In this document: in pieces, positions 1 through 10,890 of the stretch
Layout of the letters: each line of letters begins with the position of its first letter
Position numbering within the stretch: position 1 is the first letter of the stretch
NCBI GenBank assembly: GCA_003427395.1
Contig: BFEA01000011.1
Coordinates: forward strand, 3,278,899 to 3,307,487
DNA: 28,589 nucleotides
From: Chara braunii
Lineage: Eukaryota; Streptophyta; Charophyceae; Charales; Characeae
Direction: 5' to 3'
The notes under the pieces: model-generated
Seen by the model: the letters and a program-made list of their open reading frames with translations, nothing else
Told to the model about the DNA's origin: nothing
Database searches by the model: none
Position numbers and translations under genes: made by a program

Positions 1-830
1 TAATAAATAATAAAAATAATTAAAGAAATAAGTAAAAGATGTGAAGAGAAACAATATTTAGTTATTTATTTATTTATTATTATTTTTTTGAAGGAGAGAC
101 CGAGGTGTGCACACTAGAGATGCCGCAAATAAAGAAATAAAAAGAAATTTCAGAAAATAAATAAGAAATAATAAATAAATAAATAAGTAAATAAGTGTGT
201 GAGGAGGTGGGGAGAAATGGAGTTTTAATTTTTCAAAAATTTTGGAAGCATTTCGTTACCCCCATGGGATCGAAGTGTGCCGAAAAGACTAAGTAAGAGA
301 AAATCAGAAAATTTCGGCAGCACTTCGTTACCCCCACGGGGTCAAAACATGTGCCGAAAGCAAGAGAAACTAACACCTAATCAGATTTAGGGTGGCCGCA
401 AAGAGATTCGAATTTTCAGAATAAATAGAAAAAATAAATGAAATAAATCAGAAAAGGAGAAAAGAAGGTGGGGAAGGAGATAAGTCGAATTTTTGGAAAA
501 AAGAGAGAAGATAAATCAAAAGAAAGATAGAAANAAGNAAAACAGAAAAAATTNGAAGTAGGGGGGGAAGGGGATGAGAAAGTGAAAGAGAGGAGAGAGA
601 AATAGGTGGGAGAGAGAAAAATATGGAAGTGGAAGGTGGGGGGATGATGTGGTGGTAGTTGGGAGAGAGGAGNGTGAGAGAATGAGAGAGAAATGGAGTG
701 GGAAAAGGTGAAGAGTGATCAAGAAGCAAAGAGAAAAGAGGGAGTGGTAGAGTTAGAAAAGGTGATTAGATGGAGTAAGGGAGAGAGAGAGGAGGGGGGG
801 GGAGAGTAGGTTAGTGGAGAGAAATGATAC
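1..830. other. AT-rich then purine-rich non-coding DNA with N bases
   Basis: Positions 1-470 are AT-rich with many TAAATAAATA runs. About 560-830 is nearly all G and A on the plus strand, which produces spurious Ser/Pro-rich frames on the other strand. Ambiguous bases occur at 534, 538, 554 and 673. I see no gene. Confidence 0.8.
247..361. repeat. Imperfect 72-bp direct repeat
   Basis: AGCA(T/C)TTCGTTACCCCCA followed by GTGCCGAAA occurs at 247 and again at 319 with small changes. Confidence 0.7.
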
Positions 831-859
831 CAGGGTCTTGGTTGGCCAAGAGCAACAAG

Positions 860-1410
860 ATCACCAAGATCCAATAGATCTTGGCCTTCAAGCAACCCCT
901 TGGAAGAACGGGTGTTCAAACTGCTACAAGCTGCCAGCACAGCAAAAAGATCTGATCACACTGATCAGATTGCCAAGTAGAAAGTTTGGGAGAGATCTTG
1001 ATCTCCCAAACTCACATTCTCCACGTGTAGTGCAGCCCCCTAGCCAGGGGGGTCTTCAAGTGCTGCCACGTGGCACTCTCATGGCCACGGGGAGGGAGAA
1101 AAGAGAGAGAGGGGAAATCCGTTTTTTGCCAATAACTTTTGATCCGCTGGGCGGAATTTGGCAAAAAAGGATTTGTTGGAAAGCTTTTTCAAAGGCGCTT
1201 CCAACGAGATATGGCGCGACTTTAGCCGCGGCCTGTAGAAATAGCGCTCGTCAGAAAACCGAGCGCGCGTAGTTTTGGAGCTATCAAAAAAAAAACACGT
1301 TGCGATTTTTGAAAGATTGTAGCTCCAAAAATAGCGCACAGAATTTAATAATCTATGGCTCGTTGGAAGCGGCTCGTCAAGAGCTTTCCAACAAGCTAAA
1401 GTTGAAAACA
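860..1410. repeat. Chain of short hairpins
   Basis: Successive inverted repeats: CCAAGATC/GATCTTGG (about 863-885), ATCTGATCA/TGATCAGAT (about 949-971), AGTTTGGGAGA/TCTCCCAAACT (about 982-1013), CCCCCT/AGGGGG (about 1035-1050), GCCAA...TTGGC (about 1127-1165), TTGGAAAGC/GCTTCCAA (about 1177-1205), TTTTGGAGCTA/TAGCTCCAAAA (about 1272-1330) and CGTTGGAAG/CTTTCCAAC (about 1360-1392). No gene is supported. Confidence 0.6.
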
Positions 1411-3190
1411 TTCTCATACCGGATGCAGAAGTTATGACTAAAAATGTGCACCGGTGTCAGAATAAACNTGAAGTGGCGAGNTTTTTTGGTCAAGCCACGT
1501 GTGAAATGATGAAGGGGGGTGGATGGGGGAGGGGAGCAGGGAGAAACGCCTGCTCCGATACCAATGTAGCGGACCCACCGGGTGTGGTGCTCCGCTAGTG
1601 ACAGAGATGGAGATGGAGGAAGAAGGGGGAGCAAGTTGGCACAGCGCAGCTCCCCACGCAAGACTCCAACGCACGTACTCCAAAATGTGCAAGTGCGTAC
1701 TCCAAAATGTGCAAGTGATGAATGGCCTGAAAACAGACAATGGCTGGGGTATACCCCAGCGGACTGACGGGACTGGACGAGACTGGCTGGTACCGACAGA
1801 GGTATCGTCCTGGACTGGCCTACCCCGAATATAACACAGGACGGTGAGAACAGGCCAAGGGGCTGGTCTCACAGGCCAACCCGAGGTCCGCTACAACTTG
1901 GGACTGCCGCGAGCAGGACTTGCGAATCAAGAGTAAATTGAGACTAGCGGTTGGCCCAAGACTTACCTCGGGACTGCGGTTTCTTCGATGACGCGCATAT
2001 GTTACTTGACCTTCTTGAGTGAGCCACGACGTGTTCGACACCAATTCACTCAAGGTCAGTGGACTACTCGGACTCCCTTCACACCTGTGTACACCCACAC
2101 ATTGCTTGACCCTTTTGCTTTGAATGTTCAGGAGAAAAGGTTGAGTGGGGTTGTGCGCGTCATGCATGAGTGAAAAAGTGGGTCTGACGTAAGTAGTGAG
2201 ACTTTGTTGGTCTTCTTTTGATTGTGTTGTCTGTGTGTTGTGCAGGTAGGTAGAAGGATGTTTGCAAAGGAGATTGATTATGCCTAATTGAGAAAAGGGA
2301 AAATGATTATCTTTCTTTTACTTCTCACTGGCCTGCATGCTAAAAATGTTTCGTTGTTTTAAAAAACGTTAATTTTGTGTGTACCGTATAATGAATTTGA
2401 TTGAAATAAAGCAGATAAGATCAAATGGACTTAGTTTTTTTTCGATGATTACCTGTTCTATCCCGAATGACCTTATCTGCCTGTACCTGTTCAAATGATT
2501 ATCATTCTTTATCTCTTCTGTCTTCTTTTCGTCTAAGTTACCCTGAACTAAGGAGAGGTAAGAATAATTGAAAGCTACTTGCATTGGATACATCCTCTCT
2601 TTCAAGGAAGCATCCGGGGCGGGAGTTCGTTGCTTTAGGAGTCAACCCTGTTTATTGAGCCAGAGTGAACCGTTATACGGAGGGGTACTTTGCCGATTCA
2701 GTGGAGACGGCCCGACTTCTGACATTTGAGTCTTGTGCTCGGGCGAGAAGGAGGAGTACCCCAGACCACTTCCTAGAGCGAGAGGCATGCAACACTTCAA
2801 GCAATGCACCTGATTAAAAATCATCAGCAACACAGCCTGTCATCCAAAAAGATTGGGCAGGTGTGGAGATGGGTTTGTCCGTACCTAATCTTAGGTTGGC
2901 GGTAGGTGGAATGAATAACTTTGGCAACGCATCTCATCAAGTCAAAACTAAGGTTGTCCGACTGCCGTGGCGGCTGCATTTATGTTATTGTCGAAAGTCA
3001 ACTCCTCGTTGGCGGCTGTATGAGTTTTGTGGAATTTGACCCGGGGTGGTCGAGTTTTTATTTAATCTTGTGTAGCTAATGATGATTTTGATTCTTTCGA
3101 CTATCATTGCAAATGGGATATACATTCCTATCGACTAAGTACAATTCTTTTTGATAACTATGTGTGATTGTTATAACTTTCTTTTGACTA
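1411..3190. other. Non-coding, no recognised gene
   Basis: It holds a 22-bp perfect tandem duplication (1674-1717), a perfect palindrome GCTGGGGTATACCCCAGC (1742-1759) and N at 1468 and 1481. Short open frames here lack protein-like features. The part from about 2,180 to 3,190 is AT-rich unique sequence. Confidence 0.6.
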
Positions 3191-3690
3191 GTGTTTAAAG
3201 CGGCAAGGAGGTTTCACGCTTGGTTGAGACCATCCTTATCGACTGGCGTACGCTTCGTACTTAGGAGATCAGCGCGCTAAGGAACGAACTACGTCCGGGT
3301 TCAATAGGCGTTTTAATCTCACGAACCTATACTACAGCGAACGAGCAAACTCCCCCGGCTGACCCACCTCTGCAACTGTATGTAAAAGCTTTCGCATGTG
3401 GGTCAGTAGCTCGGTAGGGATACGCCCCTAAGGGTGGTGACAACCCCTTAGGGAAGCAAGCTTATGCCCCGTGGGAAACTGTCCTGTCATAGGGGACCGC
3501 GAGATGTACAGCTGGCGCACCCGGTTAAAGCGGCGAAGGGAAGACATGACCACGACCGTCTTGGCGGTCCGCAGGATTAATTATGTGTCGTCCCCGAGTT
3601 GTCTCTGTGTTCTGCTTTTTGTTTTAACTCCTGCGTGACGTGGCTGGGAGGGCTCCCGCCTCTTTAGCGAGAAAAGGCGGGGGCTGATGC
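3190..3690. other. Stem-rich non-coding segment
   Basis: It is more GC-balanced than its flanks, with no ORF. It contains inverted pairs CTGACCCAC/GTGGGTCAG (3360-3407) and CCCCTAAGGGT/ACCCCTTAGGG (3424-3452), and a direct repeat of TTAAAGCGGC at about 3195 and 3525. It does not match rRNA or tRNA that I can recognise. It could be part of a retroelement or a structured RNA. Confidence 0.3.
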
Positions 3691-3695
3691 GCATC

Positions 3696-3995
3696 GTGTT
3701 CGGTTGCGGTGACCGAACCCGAACGCGAACGAGCGTCGAAACTCTCCGAACGCGAACATAAAAATATTATTTAAAAAAATAAATTCTTAAAAAAATATGA
3801 AAAAATATATGTTATGTAAAATAATTATACAAACAACTTTTGTCTTGGAGGTATGCTCAAATTCGTAACCAAACTCGAGTTAAAAATCAAAAACCATTTT
3901 TTTGTTTTTTTTAATATGTTCGACTGAACACGTTCGGGTGACGTTCGACCGAACACCCGAACATGTTCGAACATTCGAAAAAGCTCCGGACATGT
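3696..3995. mobile_element. Foldback MITE candidate with TTCGG-rich ends
   Basis: The left end (GTGTTCGGTTGCGGTGACCG and repeated CGAACGCGAAC) and the right end (GTTCGGGTGACGTTCGACCG, ACACCCGAACATGTTCG) are inverted-related around an AT-rich centre. The boundaries are approximate. Confidence 0.4.
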
Positions 3996-5089
3996 TCAGT
4001 GTGCTACACAACTTCTGATAACGTTGCGGAAAAAAACACAATATCGAAGAAACTCTTCATAACCATCGAACTACGTTTCAACAGCCGGTGAGAATCTACA
4101 ACTGGGAAAGTGAAAAGACGTGTACATTGTAAGCTGAGTGAGTTAAAGGGCTTGAATGATTTTGTGAAGAATGCTACAAAGATCATGCATGTAAATCGGT
4201 CAAGAAAAAAAAGGTGGTGATGAGGAAAATTAATGACAGTTTGACAAGGATGGGTTTGAAAACATTTGTAGGTGTGAATGGATCTGAAGAGTGTGAGAGG
4301 GGAACATGATGGACATGAAGATCACTCAGAGCATGTGACAAAATGTTAAAGATCGTTATGGTGGATAAAATGATTATGTGCCTCACTATGTATGCAAAAA
4401 GGATCAAAAAGACTTTGTGGGGAAATCACATTTTCATAGCAGGCTCAGAAAAGATACGGAGAGAGAGAGAGAGCAGCACCACACATCTATGCGTGCAAGG
4501 TTGACGTGTTTGCAAACCGCAACCAATTAGTCCGCAAAACTTTTATTTCTGATTGCTTCGCAAAGTGGCATGGTCGTGCGCTCCTGCGGATTCAACATGT
4601 GTAGAGGTACTCACAACTAATAAATTTAAGTTTCTTGTATTGATTATTTGGGGCCAGTTAGTTTGATGTTGATACGTCTTTTATTGTTTACTTAAAAAAC
4701 TGCCCGCCTTATTCCTTTCCAAAAATTTTCGCACAAAATTCTAACCTGAGAAAATTGTCAAATGCCACCCAATCAAATTTTTGTGCACCACTGCCAGACC
4801 CCCACAACCAGTAGGGTGACACCCTGGGGGCCTCCTTACGACACCATGACTACACAAGGAGTGTCATTTTCTGATTGTGGGCGAAAGTGGTGAACGCAAC
4901 CACTATGAGACCTTCGCTCTTTACTGTCCCGCCATGCATGGAGGTGATGGAAAGGCTTGTCATGGTGGAAGGAAGCGGGTTACTGGGGTAATGCACAAAA
5001 TTTCAACAAGTGGACCAACCGTCGCAAAGTCAATTTCGTATTTCCGTGGACAACCATTTCTAGAAGAAATCAGGTTTGTAGATTAGGTT
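3996..5089. other. Non-coding, no recognised gene
   Basis: Mixed AT-rich sequence with a short GA array near 4460. The last 200 bp could be a decayed upstream part of LINE remnant 1 but carry no recognisable motif. Confidence 0.5.
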
Positions 5090-7010
5090 CAACCTTGTAA
5101 TGCTTCAATCCGCAGGAGTCTCTCTCACAGCTCAAGGCAAACCAGTCATTAACGATGAACAAATTTTTGGCCCAACACTTGATAAACTGAATCAATGGAA
5201 GGATCAATGTACTTCTTTATTTGGGAGAACCCTAATCCTTAATAATGTTGTATTTGCCTCGAGGTGGTATAAATCTACATTATGCCAATGATTATGGTCT
5301 ATTTCCCAAACACGGATGAAATTGTTGAAAAAATAGGTTTCAACATTCTTGTGAAGAAGTAATTATGAACTAGAAATGTAATTCCAAGCGCTGCTTGGAT
5401 TACAATAACTCAACCCAAATCATGGGGGGGGCTAGGGATTCTGAACCCAACTTTGCAATGCCAAACCCTCTTTATTCAGTGGATCAAGAAATTAATTTCT
5501 GGTATTGAGAGACATTGGTTGGTGCTAGCTTTGGAGCAAATTCGAAGGCTGGCTCCCCCTACCAGTGAGGATGTGCACCCCCCCTTACATGGATCGAGCA
5601 TCGCTATTGAAGCATTCCCAAAAAACACCCTCAATCCAGAATAGAAGGGGATAGAGGGACATCTAGAAATGATCTTGGGTCGGATGATTTTGGGGTTACT
5701 CTACTCACAACTTGGTGTCACCTACCTCTACCAAATAAACCATTCCCCTCTAGATATGAGGAAGTGCTTCGTCATCCCCTATTTGGTAACAGATGAATTA
5801 CTGATAGGAATGAAGTTATCTTCAATAGTTCTGCTTCGTCGTGGTCTCTTTGGGTCAAAAGGGGGGTATTGCGGGTAAAAGACTTGCGGGACTCAACAAA
5901 AAAAGACTTGAAAATAGCGGAACAATTAAGAGAGATACTTAGGTACGCTAATCGGCTAGCGTATTGTTTGGATCAAATTATTTTTTCTATTCCCTTGGCT
6001 TGGTTCCGCACGCTGAGGAAAGGGATTGGCTTCAAGGATGCAGACTGGGTAGTAGGATGCATTCATAGTGATCAAAATAAAATAGGTCAAGTGATACACC
6101 TACTGCCTGATGGAGCTTTGGTAAACATATGTGGAATCAAAAGGGATTATACCCTGATCACAAAGGAAACAGTGAAACTGCTTCGCTACGACTGCATGTA
6201 CAGGGTTAGGGTGATTTTTGATTTCTCTTCCCAAGAGTGGAAGGTATGCCACCCTGAAATCCCAATCCCCGATCTTCCTTTTGATCCTGCGGAGTGGATT
6301 TGGTTAACCTGTAAAAAAGGGAACGGTTACCGCGTAAATTGCAATCTCTAACAGTCAAGGCCACTTATAGGCTACTTCGCCCAAGAGTGGATATTGCAGC
6401 AATTATACAGGAACGGTGGGCTAAGACACCTCAATATAAATATAAATTTAATCAAACACATCAAGCTCTTCAGAGAACTCATGCAACGTCCAGCTAAATT
6501 TGCCTCTCTGCAGTGGCACATAATCCATCGGTGTTTGCTCACAAATGATTGGGTGATTGACCGCTCGATGCTGGAATAACGAGGATTGGCAGTGCCATGG
6601 TGTAAGTCTTGTGTGTCTGCATTCCCTAGTCGAAGAATCCGGGAAACCATTGAGCACATCTTTTTGCAGTGTGCTGGTTCGGTGTTGATATGGCGTAGGT
6701 GGGATTGCATTTGGAGGACAATGACAAGTCGAGATTGACCCTGGGATCGGAGGGCTATTCTTCTAGGATATTGCGAGCCCGCAGGCATTCAGTTATCAGA
6801 CTTTCAACAAAACTCCTTTATGATTGGGCGTAAGGCTGTTCTCTGGACGCTGTGGTACAAACGTTGTGCAAGGGAAAGAGAAGTAGTAAGGTTAGAAGGT
6901 TCCGATATTATGGAACTAATTGTGGATTTCGTTCAAACAGAGGTTCCGGCACAATGAGAGACCCTCACAATCAAGTTATATAAATTTCATTTAAAAAGAG
7001 ACATAAAGAA
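5090..7010 (+). pseudogene. LINE (non-LTR retrotransposon) remnant 1, C-terminal half of the reverse transcriptase ORF
   Basis: The remnant reads left to right through several frames with stops and frameshifts. At 5150-5280 it gives LDKLNQWKDQCTSLFGRTLI and then NNVVFASRWY, the post-palm 'L..W....LS..GR..L...V..S..W' region of LINE reverse transcriptases. At 5423-5490 it gives WGGLGILNPTLQ, the 'GGLGL.NP' signature. At 5869-6351 lies a 160-codon open segment with IIFSIPLAWFRTLRKG. At about 6480-6720 is a zf-RVT-like domain with a CCHC knuckle: Cys at 6601 and 6610, His at 6655 and Cys at 6670 (C-x2-C-x14-H-x4-C). Downstream is a charged helical tail to about 7010. No endonuclease or catalytic palm is visible, so the copy is 5'-truncated and dead. 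It is host-genome transposon debris. Confidence 0.75.
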
Positions 7011-7404
7011 GGCAATCCAACATTTTGAAAAAGACTGGCTGGGAAATTCTGCAGGGGGGGCCTGGGTGAGGTGAAGTGGCCGGGGGGGATGGGGCTGAGG
7101 AGCCTCTTTCAGGAAGGACTTTCGGCTCTTTTTCCGAGACTGGTTCAAACTTCAGCCAGGAGCTTCGCTCAGATCTCCTCAAATTTTCACAGATCCATCC
7201 CCACCTTCCAATCTTGCTTTGGTTGATCTGCAATGGTTTGGATTAGAAGGAGAGTGAAAAAGTTCTATGCGTGCACAATAATTAAAGAAGGCTTGGGTGC
7301 TGGGTTTGATATGCTAATCCAGTGGTCCTTAATTAAGACTGAAGAGGTGCCCAGGTGTCAATCCTTTTTCATTCAAGTCGTCAATAGGATCAGGAACATC
7401 ATCT
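7011..7404. other. Non-coding, no recognised gene
   Basis: G-runs near 7060-7090 are followed by unremarkable sequence. A 71-codon frame (7233-7448) has no recognisable features and overlaps the structured repeat. Confidence 0.5.
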
Positions 7405-7530
7405 GGGACGCTGGGCCTGGTTCCCAGTACGTGTTATTTTATCATTGATTCAAGGGACGCTGGACCCGTTTTCCAGCAGGTGCAGCTCCCCACCAATAGA
7501 ATGGAGCCCCCTGCATAACAGGTAGGAGTG
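7405..7530 (-). repeat. Structured hairpin repeat, copy with doubled end
   Basis: It contains two 17-nt hairpins, 7411-7427 (CTGGG, 7-nt loop, CCCAG) and 7460-7476 (CTGGA, 7-nt loop, TCCAG), each preceded by GGGACG. After the second comes a second hairpin (GCTCC...GGAGC, about 7483-7509) and a TTATCATCAC-type end. The homologous copy at 24054-24190 has the same order and nearly the same spacing (49 against 48 bp between the two 17-nt hairpins). The element is oriented on the minus strand if the GTGATAAGAGCA-like end is taken as its start. Confidence 0.7.
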
Positions 7531-7591
7531 CATGCCCTTATCATCACTCCTATCCGTCGTTGCAACCTTGAAAGGAAAAAAACTTAGACAA

Positions 7592-7690
7592 AGAGAAAAT
7601 ATGTGCAACAAGCCAAATGCATATTTCTATCACAGACGCAGAGAGAGAAAATACTTGCAACAAGCCAAATGCATATTTCCATCACAGACG
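7592..7690. repeat. 52-bp direct tandem repeat
   Basis: AGAGAAAATA..TGCAACAAG through ATCACAGACG occurs at 7592 and 7644 with few differences. Confidence 0.85.
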
Positions 7691-7840
7691 TGGAGACCCA
7701 GTAGGCCTGTTGTTTCAAGCTGGGGAGTCCACAGCCAGTTACTTTTGGCTGGTTTGACACATCCTTCTAAGGTTGGCATTGGTAGTTTGAATTGGCAGTA
7801 CATTTCCCACCTACTTTGCCAGGACACAGCTGTGCAGCGG

Positions 7841-8039
7841 TTAAACCACCAGTACATTTGCCAGCCATTTTTCGCCAATGTGGCACATATGTGGCTGCAA
7901 ATTACGGAGGTTGGTCTGCCAGAGGAAAATGGCTGGCGGCGCCAGCCAGAAGAAAGCCCATACCGATTCGTTTTTCCTTTGGGGTGCAGAGCATTCCACG
8001 CCTAGTGTGAGGGAAGGGTCAAAAGTACTGGTGGTTTAA
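7841..8039. mobile_element. Terminal-inverted-repeat element of the same terminus family, different interior
   Basis: The left end TTAAACCACCAGTAC (7841-7855) and right end GTACTGGTGGTTTAA (8025-8039) are perfect inverted repeats enclosing 199 bp. The interior (AGCCATTTT, GGCTGGCGGCGCCAGCC palindrome) differs from the 157-bp elements. Two non-autonomous subfamilies may therefore share ends. Single ends also occur near 10995, 12455, 18932 and 21007. Confidence 0.65.
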
Positions 8040-8187
8040 CATACCATGTCGTTCAGGGCTTGGCCTACGAACCAACAAGGCTGGCAGCACCAGCCAAAAA
8101 GAACAGACTTCAAAGCTGCGCAGGTTTAACAAAAATGGGTGCAAGGCAGGCATCACGGCCGGAAAAAAGAGTAGCTCGGCAGCACCG

Positions 8188-8412
8188 CGGAAGGGATGGG
8201 TTAGACTGGGATTTTTTAGGGTGCAGAACCTATGGGATACAGAGACCAGCAGTTGGAAAACAGAAGAGCAATTTGGTAGCACCCTGAGGTACTGCCACTA
8301 CATTGGAAAACGGCTAGATGAATTAATCTTTTCCATTCCCCTCTCCTGGCACATCGTCCTCAGGAAAGGGACCTCGCTGATTAAAGGTGATTGGATTGCT
8401 GTGTACAGGTAG
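8188..8412 (+). pseudogene. LINE remnant 2, part a
   Basis: The translation includes LDELIFSIPLSWHIVLRKG and LIKGDW. It aligns with LDQIIFSIPLAWFRTLRKG and FKDADW in remnant 1 (about 5960-6050), and the preceding segment aligns as well (RVQNLWDTETSSWK against RVKDLRDSTKKDLK). It is therefore a diverged copy of the same LINE family. It stops at 8410-8412, close to a terminal-inverted-repeat element at 8476-8632 that interrupts the LINE. Confidence 0.65.
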
Positions 8413-8475
8413 CAGGCCGGGCAGGGAAGGGCGCACGAGATCAGCCCGCAGGACGCTATGGTTGAAGATTCCGTA

Positions 8476-8632
8476 TTAAACCACCAGTACTTCCTAGAGT
8501 CGTGCCCGTTAACGCGCCATGATTTTAGGAAACGTACGGCTACTACAGGAGCGCCCAAATTCATCCGACTAGAAACGTTTATACTCTTTTTTCTTCCGCG
8601 GCTGGTAGCTGGGCCAAGTACTGGTGGTTTAA
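8476..8632. mobile_element. Terminal-inverted-repeat element (MITE-like), TTAAACCACCAGTACTT family
   Basis: The 157-bp element begins TTAAACCACCAGTACTT and ends AAGTACTGGTGGTTTAA, a perfect 17-bp inverted end. Its reverse complement is about 90 percent identical by eye to 25491-25642, including a shared internal AAACGTTT...GGATGAATTTGGGCGCTCCTG order. It has no coding capacity. It sits between two parts of LINE remnant 2. The ends suggest insertion at TTAA, as in piggyBac-type elements, but no transposase was found. Confidence 0.75.
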
Positions 8633-9049
8633 AGCACGGACAGTCATCCGTATGGGGCGCGGACGGTCATCTGTATGGTAGACTGGACCCCTTCGAGTAG
8701 GTGGATCGGGAGGAGGCCCACAGGATCCGGGTGCTCGAAGAAGGTGAGCAGAAAAGGGCCTTCTGCCCAGGCGCCCCACTCTCTGAGTTACCCCTGGCCC
8801 CTGTTCATTGCAAATGAGTGTCACCAACTGGGCTGACCAACAGAGCCAGGAAAGGCAAATACTTGCACGGTTTTGATGTGAAAACGACATTTCAAATGTT
8901 GGAGGCTGAAGAAAAATCTGAGGGACATGGCCAATTACAGGTGGGGGCAACGACCTACTATGGGGGCCAGCGACGGGCAACGACTTACTACGGGGGGCAA
9001 CGACTTATTACGGACAGGCACCACCTCAAACCAATCCGCTAGTTCCAGG

Positions 9050-9460
9050 AAAGGAAGCACAAGCCTTCAACATTCGAATCTCCCTGCAATGGCAGATTGC
9101 ACACGGTTGCATACCCACCAACAACTGGCGCATCGATCACAACAGCCCGGAATAGAAGGGCCTGGCCCAATCCTACTTCCTCATTAAGTTTACAAGGCCT
9201 CCCCTCCCGCAAAATCCCTGTACCTATTGAAGGCATCCGTCTAAAATGCCCTGGCTCGGTCCTTACTTGGCGATCGGGGGACAGATTATGGCGGAAACTG
9301 GTGGAAGGAAGTTGCTGGCCATGGGACTGGCGAGCCATCCTTGGTGGGTATTGACCTCACTCACAGAGCAATACATTTACTTCAAATATATTCAGGCTTG
9401 GGCGAAGTACAATCCTTCGGGAGTTGTGGTGGAAGAGATGCACACACATCTGGAAGGATG
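9050..9460 (+). pseudogene. LINE remnant 2, part b (decayed zf-RVT region and tail)
   Basis: FNIRISLQWQIAHGCIPTNN aligns with FASLQWHIIHRCLLTND of remnant 1. IEGIRLKCPGSVLTWRS and PWDWRAILGGY align with IEHIFLQCAGSVLIWRR and PWDRRAILLGY. The zinc-ligand His of remnant 1 is Gly here, so the knuckle is destroyed. It belongs with part a, the two having been separated by about 640 bp that includes an inserted hairpin element. Confidence 0.65.
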
Positions 9461-9706
9461 TTTGCGTGGACGGTGCAGAGGTCGCACATCAGCTGAGTGT
9501 CCTTTTAACGGGGGGGGGGGTGGAGTTAAACTGCCGTTAAAAGCCGTTAAAAGCCATTTAATTCCTCCTACCCCCATTAAATTCCCATTGAATAAAAAAT
9601 GGGGGGGCTCCTGCCATGTTTTTCTAATGGACTGGCTCTGCGGGGATTCAGGTACATGGCCAAGCACCCCTGCATGATTCCTCCCCCCCACCCCCACCCC
9701 CCCACC

Positions 9707-9757
<51 letters not shown>

Positions 9758-10890
9758 CGGGCACACACACACACAAAAAAAAAAAATTACAAATACATAA
9801 ACAGGACACCACCTTTTTTTGGCTTTTTTCTTTGTTTATATGAATTTGAATTAAGAAAAAGATCAAAGTGATAAAAAAACAAATAAAAACATGGGATTGT
9901 AGATCTCGAAACAATCTACAACCCTTCATTTCATCTTTTTTTTTTTCGTTTTTTTTTTCCCTTTCTGTTTCTGTTTTCGATTTTCTTTAAATAAATATAT
10001 TAAAAGATGGGAAAAATAAATAAAAATATGCAGTTGTAAATCTCGAAACCATATAGTTTTCGTTTCTTTTTCTTGCTTATTCATTGTCGATGAAAAAAAT
10101 ATCCGCGGGTGGCGTTGATATGCGTCAAATTGGCTGTTCAAGCCTCAAGGCATATTCAATGCACTGAGTGGCAGCGCCCTGACAAGTTCATTACGAATTT
10201 CTGGGCTGAGAAAACAGGATAAAGGCAAAAAAAGAAAAAAAGAAACAGAGACTTCCCACCGGAAGGCCCAAAAAAAAAACAAGAAACAGAGACCTCCCAC
10301 CGGAAATCACAACAGAGTGCTACCCAGCCATCAGATCACAAATGATCTGATGGTGGTGGTCCCCACAACAGTGAAAGTAACTGCCACATTTTCTGGAATA
10401 AACTCAACTTCTGTCAGCAGTGATCATGACTCCCTCCATATATATATATACTCCGTGATTGAAGGAGGGCCCTCCACCCAGGGAGATAATTGCATTTCCC
10501 AAAAAAAAAACAAAAAAAAAAAAAGGAGATAATTGCACAACAGCAAGCAAAATACTGAAAATCTTCTATCCACTGGGCCTACGGCCGACCCCACCCTCCT
10601 ATGGGGTTGGCCATACCCCCCACGGATTGAAAAGATTTTGGCGGGAAGCTTTCTTTGCAAGGGCATGCCCCATGTTAAGGACAGGAGGGGGGGAACAAAG
10701 ATCTACTTACTTTTTCAGGTAATACATGTAAAATACTGACTGTGGAATCACGAGCACTGCACAGCAGGATTTAGGTCACACTCAACTGCCACACAAACTC
10801 TTTTCTATCCCATCCCGTTGCTGGTGGGTGCATGCTCCCGGTCACACAGCGGATGGAGTCTTTTCTCTTCTCTTATGAAAATGCTACCTT
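9461..10890. other. Repeat-dominated non-coding DNA
   Basis: (GT)n at about 9711-9753 is followed by a short (AC)n, making a near-palindromic dinucleotide pair. AT-rich sequence contains GTAGATCTCGAAAC-type motifs at about 9899 and 10037, A-runs, and a direct repeat of ACAGAGAC(T/C)TCCCACCGGAA at about 10245 and 10288. I see no gene. Confidence 0.6.

Noticed and set aside
448-940. Ser/Pro/Leu-rich minus-strand frames
   Set aside because: Artefact of a purine-rich tract, containing ambiguous bases.
3190-3690. rRNA fragment
   Set aside because: No stretch matches conserved small- or large-subunit rRNA motifs that I can recall.
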